Positions 53,657-57,841 of a stretch of 57,841 nt of DNA are shown here, piece by piece. Position 1 is the first letter of the stretch. The number at the start of each line of letters is the position of its first letter. The notes beneath the pieces were generated by a model. That model worked only from the letters and a program-made list of their open reading frames with translations. It made no database searches and was not told the origin of the DNA. The translations under genes and the position numbers were made by a program. The stretch is taken from contig JALLOO010000005.1 of assembly GCA_027717985.1 (NCBI GenBank), forward strand, positions 1-57,841, written 5' to 3'. This stretch comes from Patescibacteria group bacterium AH-259-L05 (lineage in GTDB: Bacteria > Patescibacteriota > Patescibacteriia > UBA2591 > UBA6264).

Positions 53657-55771
53657 ATGAAACTATTAATAGTAGAGTCACCAACGAAATCAAAAACTTT
53701 AGCCCAATACCTTGGAGATGATTTTGAAGTTGTGTCATGTAACGGCCATATCAGGGATTTGCCCAAAAGCAAAATGGGTATTGATATTGAGCATGATTTT
53801 AAGCCTCAGTATGTCATCCCCACAAAAAAACGTAAAACTGTTACCAATCTTAAAAAAATAGCTGCCAAAGCAAAGACTGTCATTCTGGCCGTAGATGAAG
53901 ATCGAGAGGGCGAGGCAATTGCATGGCATCTTGAACAAATTCTAGAATCTGTAAACAATCCACAATTTCAACGGATTGCGTTTCATGAGATAACTAAAGA
54001 AGCAATTCAAAACGCACTTAAAAATCCGCGCGATATTGACATGAATCTCGTCAATGCACAGCAGGCCAGACGTATTCTTGATCGCTTAGTTGGATATGAA
54101 CTTTCTCCGCTTTTGTGGAAAAAACTAGTTAAAGGACTTTCAGCTGGCCGGGTGCAATCCCCTGCGGTTCGGTTAATTGTAGAACGAGAACGGGAAATCA
54201 AAAAATTTAAACCAGAAGAATACTGGAGCATTGAAGCAGAGCTTGAACAACAAACCCCTCTCTTGTCATCCCGCACCCCATCCACTGTCATCCCGCACGG
54301 AGTGCGGGATGACAAAGGGGATGTGCGGGATGACAAAGGGGTTTTTACTGTCAGGCTTAGCAAAATAGATGATAAAACACTTAAAAAATTAGATATTAAA
54401 AATAAAGAACAGGCAGATGAAATTGTTAAAAATTTAGAAAAAACTGAATATACCGTTACTGATATTAGAAAAAAGCAAACTATGAAAAATCCGTTTCCCC
54501 CCTATACCACCTCAACCCTGCAGCAAGCAGCAAGTAGAGTCCTAAACTTTTCTGCTAGACAAACCATGTTTATTGCCCAACAACTATATGAAACAGGATT
54601 GATTAGTTATCCACGGACTGATTCATTGAATCTTGCCAGTGCTTTTATCAATCAAGCACAACAATTTATCACGAATGAATATGGGAATAGATATACATAT
54701 CCACGCCACTTTAAAACCAAATCAAAATTGGCTCAAGAGGCTCACGAAGCCATTCGGCCAACCTCTGCTATAAATTCACCAGAAAAAGTGGAAAAAGGAC
54801 TTGAAAAAAAATTTTTAAAACTGTATGAACTAATTTGGCGCCAAGCCGTAGCTTCACAAATGAACCCGGCAAAAATAGATAAAACATCTGTTGATATTAG
54901 TGCAAACAACTATATGCTGCGCGCCACTGGTTCAGTAATAAAATTTGACGGCTGGCTCAAACTTTACCCCCAAAAACTCGGTGAAAAAATACTTCCTGAA
55001 TTATCAATTAATGAAATACTTAATTGTATACAAATAATACCTGCACAACACTTTACTGAACCGCCGCCGCGCTACAGCGAAGCACGACTGGTTAAAACAT
55101 TAGAAGAATATGGTATTGGCAGACCTTCTACGTATGCACCTATTATCTCAACCATACTTTCGCGAAACTATGTGATAAAAGAAGGGGGACGATTTAAACC
55201 CACTGAGATGGGGATGCGCGTAAATGATCTGCTTACCAAACATTTTCCAAACATTGTTGATTACAAATTTACGGCAAAAATGGAAGATAGACTTGATGCG
55301 ATTGCACAGGGGGAAAAAGATCAGAAAACCGTCCTTTCAAATTTTTATAAACCGTTTAAACAAACACTTATGCAAAAAGAAGAACAAATTGAAAAACAAT
55401 TTAAAGATGAAAAAACTGACAAAACCTGTCCCCAGTGCGGCAAAGACCTTGTTATTAAAATGGGGCGATTTGGGAAGTTTCTAGCGTGTACTGGATTTCC
55501 TGATTGCAGATATACTAAAAGCTTAGAGCAAAAATCATCTGATCAGCCCAATGATAAAACCGGGGTGAAATGTCCGCAATGTAAAGAGGGAGAATTTATT
55601 AAAAAAAGAACCAGAAAAGGCAAATTCTTTTATGGCTGTTCCATCTTTCCAAAGTGTAAAAATGCACTGTGGTATGAACCTACCGGCGATACATGTGAAA
55701 AATGCGGGTCATTACTAGTCAAGTTTGGCAAAGATGAAAAAATAAAATGCTCAAACAAAGAATGTAAGTAA
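53657..55771 (+). CDS. topA: DNA topoisomerase I with in-frame repeat insertion
   Basis: 704 aa, type IA. TOPRIM domain: LLIVESPTKSKTLAQYLG and AVDEDREGEAIAWH (about 79-91). Active-site Tyr318 lies in GLISYPRTDS. Further conserved blocks are HEAIRPTSA and GIGRPSTYAPIISTIL. Three C-terminal zinc ribbons follow (CPQCGKDLVIK, CPQCKEGEFIK, CEKCGSLLVK). Residues about 200-229 are encoded by a family B palindrome (54264-54335) that replaces a surface loop with SSRTPSTVIPHGVRDDKG-like peptide. It relaxes negative supercoils. Confidence 0.96.
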   Translation: MKLLIVESPTKSKTLAQYLGDDFEVVSCNGHIRDLPKSKMGIDIEHDFKPQYVIPTKKRKTVTNLKKIAAKAKTVILAVDEDREGEAIAWHLEQILESVNNPQFQRIAFHEITKEAIQNALKNPRDIDMNLVNAQQARRILDRLVGYELSPLLWKKLVKGLSAGRVQSPAVRLIVEREREIKKFKPEEYWSIEAELEQQTPLLSSRTPSTVIPHGVRDDKGDVRDDKGVFTVRLSKIDDKTLKKLDIKNKEQADEIVKNLEKTEYTVTDIRKKQTMKNPFPPYTTSTLQQAASRVLNFSARQTMFIAQQLYETGLISYPRTDSLNLASAFINQAQQFITNEYGNRYTYPRHFKTKSKLAQEAHEAIRPTSAINSPEKVEKGLEKKFLKLYELIWRQAVASQMNPAKIDKTSVDISANNYMLRATGSVIKFDGWLKLYPQKLGEKILPELSINEILNCIQIIPAQHFTEPPPRYSEARLVKTLEEYGIGRPSTYAPIISTILSRNYVIKEGGRFKPTEMGMRVNDLLTKHFPNIVDYKFTAKMEDRLDAIAQGEKDQKTVLSNFYKPFKQTLMQKEEQIEKQFKDEKTDKTCPQCGKDLVIKMGRFGKFLACTGFPDCRYTKSLEQKSSDQPNDKTGVKCPQCKEGEFIKKRTRKGKFFYGCSIFPKCKNALWYEPTGDTCEKCGSLLVKFGKDEKIKCSNKECK
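54264..54335. repeat. Palindromic repeat family B inside topA
   Basis: TGTCATCCCGCAC at 54264 and 54286, and GTGCGGGATGACA at 54302 and 54323, form two nested inverted repeats in frame. Confidence 0.95.
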
Positions 55772-55787
55772 ATTCACAATGTAATGC

Positions 55788-55817
55788 AAAATCCCTCATG
55801 AAAATGAGGGATTTTTT
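55788..55817 (+). terminator. Rho-independent terminator of topA
   Basis: AAAATCCCTCAT/ATGAGGGATTTT then TT. Confidence 0.93.
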
Positions 55818-55833
55818 GAATGAAAGAATTATT

Positions 55834-56703
55834 TTATGATCTGCGCTTGTGATTTTTAGGACCAGGTAAAGGACTTGCGCCAACCTTAACCCACCCAAAT
55901 ATATCATCTGCGTTAACAGGATATTTTAAAGATGCGGCAATACCAATACCACAATCGGGAGGGAAAGGATCGGTTTCGTGGACATAATTAATAATAATCC
56001 CACTCCTAGAAGAACCGACATAGATCTGACTAAAATCTGAAGTTCTGTCATCGCAATAGGCATACATACCGGAATCAAGATAAGCATTATTTTTTCTATG
56101 ATACAATATATGTTTAGTAACTTCTACTATTGCCCGTGGCATCTCATACATTATCGGGAGCACCTTATCTAGCTCCTTTTGCCCCCAAAGCCCTGCTGAA
56201 ACAGTCTTTTTATGTACTAAATACCATCTAAATTCGCATATACTTTCTGTTACAGGCCTCGTCCATGCAAGAGCAAATTCTTGCGGTTGAAGTATAACCC
56301 ATCTATCAAGGATCAGGGGATGTCCACGAAGCTTTTCAAGTCCAAGAAAAGCAAAATGGCATTCTTTGACTGCTTTTCCACATAGCTTACAACGCTCATT
56401 CAGAATCTCTTCATCCCACGGAAAATCAGCTATTTCGCGAAGCTGTTTTTTACTAAACTTTTCACCGTATAATGCAATCCATAATTCCGGACCAAAAAAA
56501 TTACTGCTTCCCATAATCTTGCGCGCAAGCATATAATCTATGCCTTTAAGGGGTCGGTACTTTCGAATGACTTGCATCACTTCTTCAAGACATGATGGTT
56601 CGGTACGAAGAACAGCTAAATCTTCTGGTGTTGCGACTGTACAAAGAGTCTCTATTGTCGACCACATATCTGTAGCACGCAATCTTCTTAAGTGGCTTCC
56701 CAT
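55834..56703 (-). CDS. Hypothetical protein with zinc-knuckle motif, 289 aa
   Basis: No family is recognised. The helical N-terminus (1-115) is followed by CKLCGKAVKECHF (about 115-127), a CxxC...CxH metal-binding candidate, then a mixed alpha/beta domain with many aromatics and a Gly/Pro-rich basic C-terminus (PLPGPKNHKRRS). ATG follows GTAGGAGGCCCGTT. A structured leader of about 110 nt precedes it. Confidence 0.75.
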   Translation of the reverse strand: MGSHLRRLRATDMWSTIETLCTVATPEDLAVLRTEPSCLEEVMQVIRKYRPLKGIDYMLARKIMGSSNFFGPELWIALYGEKFSKKQLREIADFPWDEEILNERCKLCGKAVKECHFAFLGLEKLRGHPLILDRWVILQPQEFALAWTRPVTESICEFRWYLVHKKTVSAGLWGQKELDKVLPIMYEMPRAIVEVTKHILYHRKNNAYLDSGMYAYCDDRTSDFSQIYVGSSRSGIIINYVHETDPFPPDCGIGIAASLKYPVNADDIFGWVKVGASPLPGPKNHKRRS

Positions 56704-56844
56704 AACGGGCCTCCTACTTTATTGTAATGAGCTCTCCTACAATTGATTGTAGGCTCGCCCGGTTAACCTGATTCCTGTCAGGCCGCAGGCTTCTTTGCCT
56801 GTCAAAGAGCAGTATAAGTATAGCAAGACTCGAGAAATTGTCAA
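56704..56844 (-). promoter_or_regulatory. Promoter and structured leader (minus strand)
   Basis: TTGACA (56839-56844), 16 bp, TATACT (56817-56822). The leader folds into CAGGC/GCCTG (56786-56801), CCTGA/TCAGG (56767-56782) and CCTACAAT-TG-ATTGTAGG (56736-56753) before the ribosome site. Confidence 0.75.
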
Positions 56845-56875
56845 TATAAAAAAATAACAAATCCAACAATTGCTC

Positions 56876-57058
56876 TTGACATTTTTGGTGTTTTTGTTAT
56901 AATAATAGTAATAAAATAAATAATACGCTCTTTATATACTCAACGTCGCGGCAGCGGAGTGGATACAATGCTTACCATGTATTGTATTTGGTCCGCTGCC
57001 GCGAAGGCAGTAAGTTAACCCTAACTGCGAACGTGAGGTTCGCGAAAGGAGGTATACA
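56876..57058 (+). promoter_or_regulatory. Promoter and structured leader (plus strand)
   Basis: TTGACA (56876-56881), 16 bp, TATAAT (56898-56903). The leader contains a 12-bp perfect stem CGCGGCAGCGGA/TCCGCTGCCGCG (56947-57003) enclosing ATACAAT/ATTGTAT, then AGTTA/TAACT and GCGAAC/GTTCGC (57027-57043) directly before AAGGAGG. Confidence 0.82.
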
Positions 57059-57490
57059 ATGAGCAAGAAGCACGATATCGTTGGAAAAGACTGGGCGATT
57101 GTTGATGTCTTGACGCAACTATTCCATAGACTTGATGTAGACGAAGGAAGGGGCCTCAATATCAACTATACCCAGATTATTGAAAAAACTGGCTGGGAGC
57201 CGACTGCCAAGGTCCGTGTGAAAGTTGTGGGATGGTACCACAAGGCATATATCTTGATCCAGCTTAAGAAACCCACAATCTCAAATACATGGCGAGCAGT
57301 TGGACATCTTGTTGTTCGCTTCGGAGGATTTGACACTATTGGTTATAATGGAAGAAGACAACTTGTCACTTTCAGTGTTGAACAGCATAGCTATCTAGGA
57401 GAACGCGGATACAAATTCAAATTCGCCAGCGACCTCGACCGTCAGACTTTCTATCGAGTACTCCCACACAAATCCGACATTGATCTCTAG
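57059..57490 (+). CDS. Hypothetical protein, 143 aa
   Basis: ATG follows GAAAGGAGGTATACA. A soluble basic alpha/beta protein (VGKDWAIVDVLTQLFHRL, then strands VRVKVVGWYHKAYILIQLKK and HLVVRFGGFDTIGYNGRRQLVTF). No family recognised. The gene has a strong promoter, an extensively folded leader and its own terminator, so it is probably highly expressed. Confidence 0.78.
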   Translation: MSKKHDIVGKDWAIVDVLTQLFHRLDVDEGRGLNINYTQIIEKTGWEPTAKVRVKVVGWYHKAYILIQLKKPTISNTWRAVGHLVVRFGGFDTIGYNGRRQLVTFSVEQHSYLGERGYKFKFASDLDRQTFYRVLPHKSDIDL

Positions 57491-57503
57491 TCCAAATCGA
57501 ATC

Positions 57504-57535
57504 AACCAGTTCTTATTACGAACTGGTTGATTTTG
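57504..57535 (+). terminator. Rho-independent terminator
   Basis: AACCAGTTC/GAACTGGTT followed by a T-rich run. Confidence 0.88.
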
Positions 57536-57550
57536 CTTCTTAAATAAAAA

Positions 57551-57660
57551 AATCTATTGTCCATTTTCCGTCTCCGGGAGACGTATTTAAATAGATTGCT
57601 TCGGGCTTACTTCGTAAGCCCTCACAATGACAAAAAGAAAAGGTCTCTGAATGACAGAGG
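57551..57660. repeat. Palindromic repeats, hairpin plus family B variant
   Basis: A hairpin AATCTATT/AATAGATT enclosing CGTCTCC/GGGAGACG (57551-57597), followed by GGGCTTAC/GTAAGCCC and ACAATGACA/GAATGACAGAG units. Confidence 0.75.
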
Positions 57661-57665
57661 GGTGA

Positions 57666-57841
57666 TTATGTATAATTCTCAGCAATGTTGTCGCACTGAT
57701 CTGAAATACGCTCTAAATTAATTAATACATCACTAAATAACGGGCCATCAGCTGCAGATACTTCTCTGCGGTAAAACCGGTCCACATGATTTTCTTGAAA
57801 CTTTCCTACTAAAACATCAACCTGGTCCTCGCGCTTAATAA
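57666..57841 (-). CDS. C-terminal end of a Na/Pi-cotransporter-type PhoU-like domain (partial)
   Basis: The last 57 residues of a protein that begins beyond the right edge are visible. ENHVDRFYRREVSA and LFSDVLINLERISDQCDNIAE match the final helix pair of PhoU-like domains (NH-x-x-R, LxxLERIxDxCxNIA), typical of the C-terminus of Na/Pi-cotransporter II-related proteins or of PhoU itself. Confidence 0.75.
   Translation of the reverse strand, partial: IKREDQVDVLVGKFQENHVDRFYRREVSAADGPLFSDVLINLERISDQCDNIAENYT

Overview
The window looks like a chromosomal segment of a Candidate Phyla Radiation (Patescibacteria, Parcubacteria-like) bacterium. The evidence is a low-GC chromosome, mostly short and often singly transcribed genes of unknown function, TGA used as a normal stop (so not the recoded Gracilibacteria/Absconditabacteria), a shortened HrcA and DprA, a GAPDH homolog of the archaeal type, and several families of GC-rich palindromic repeats that also sit in frame inside genes. 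The exact lineage cannot be read from the sequence alone.

Layout. 1-15.6 kb is almost all on the minus strand: a DUF389 membrane protein (cut by the window edge), small orphan genes, three unrelated HExxH proteins, proline dehydrogenase, a MazG-like pyrophosphohydrolase, pterin carbinolamine dehydratase, a Bcp peroxiredoxin, a GC-rich aconitase, a PPC/DUF296 protein, a phosphoribosyltransferase-like protein, a methyltransferase and a HEAT-repeat/kinase-like fusion, ending with tRNA-Gln. 15.7-19.7 kb is mostly plus-strand: a candidate small RNA, a three-way-junction leader in front of a HAD hydrolase operon, serA (minus strand) and two small membrane proteins with duplicated promoters. 19.7-27.7 kb is a surface-polysaccharide operon (prs, flippase, GT4, GT2, O-antigen ligase-like, GT2, GT2). 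27.8-31.5 kb holds rpsI with a long basic N-terminal tail, a tandem family of three paralogs, and a type II GAPDH homolog behind a palindromic operator. 31.5-35.2 kb is a membrane protein plus a secreted Cys-rich DUF5667 protein. 35.2-38.3 kb is an islet of small genes, including two related zinc-ribbon proteins, a thioredoxin-like protein and a two-helix protein resembling ATP synthase subunit c. 38.4-42.8 kb is the CIRCE-controlled heat-shock operon hrcA-(alpha/beta hydrolase)-grpE-dnaK-rhodanese. 42.9-50.2 kb carries an AAA-CYTH (Ttd14-like) fusion, an IMPase, an EEP-family lipoprotein, murC and murG. 50.5-57.8 kb has orphan genes with duplicated promoters, dprA, a candidate minus-strand small RNA, topA and the C-terminal end of a Na/Pi-cotransporter PhoU-like protein.

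The housekeeping parts fit a small fermentative or symbiotic cell with its own peptidoglycan (murC, murG), a polysaccharide coat (GT operon supplied with PRPP/nucleotides), protein quality control (CIRCE regulon) and natural competence (dprA). The most distinctive property is the accessory layer: dozens of small genes each with its own sigma-70 promoter, strong Shine-Dalgarno and terminator. Several promoters and leaders are copied almost unchanged in front of different genes, and several mRNAs begin with stable hairpins placed directly upstream of the ribosome binding site. A second layer is the palindromic repeats, which lie between genes and also add peptide segments to topA, murC and a glycosyltransferase.
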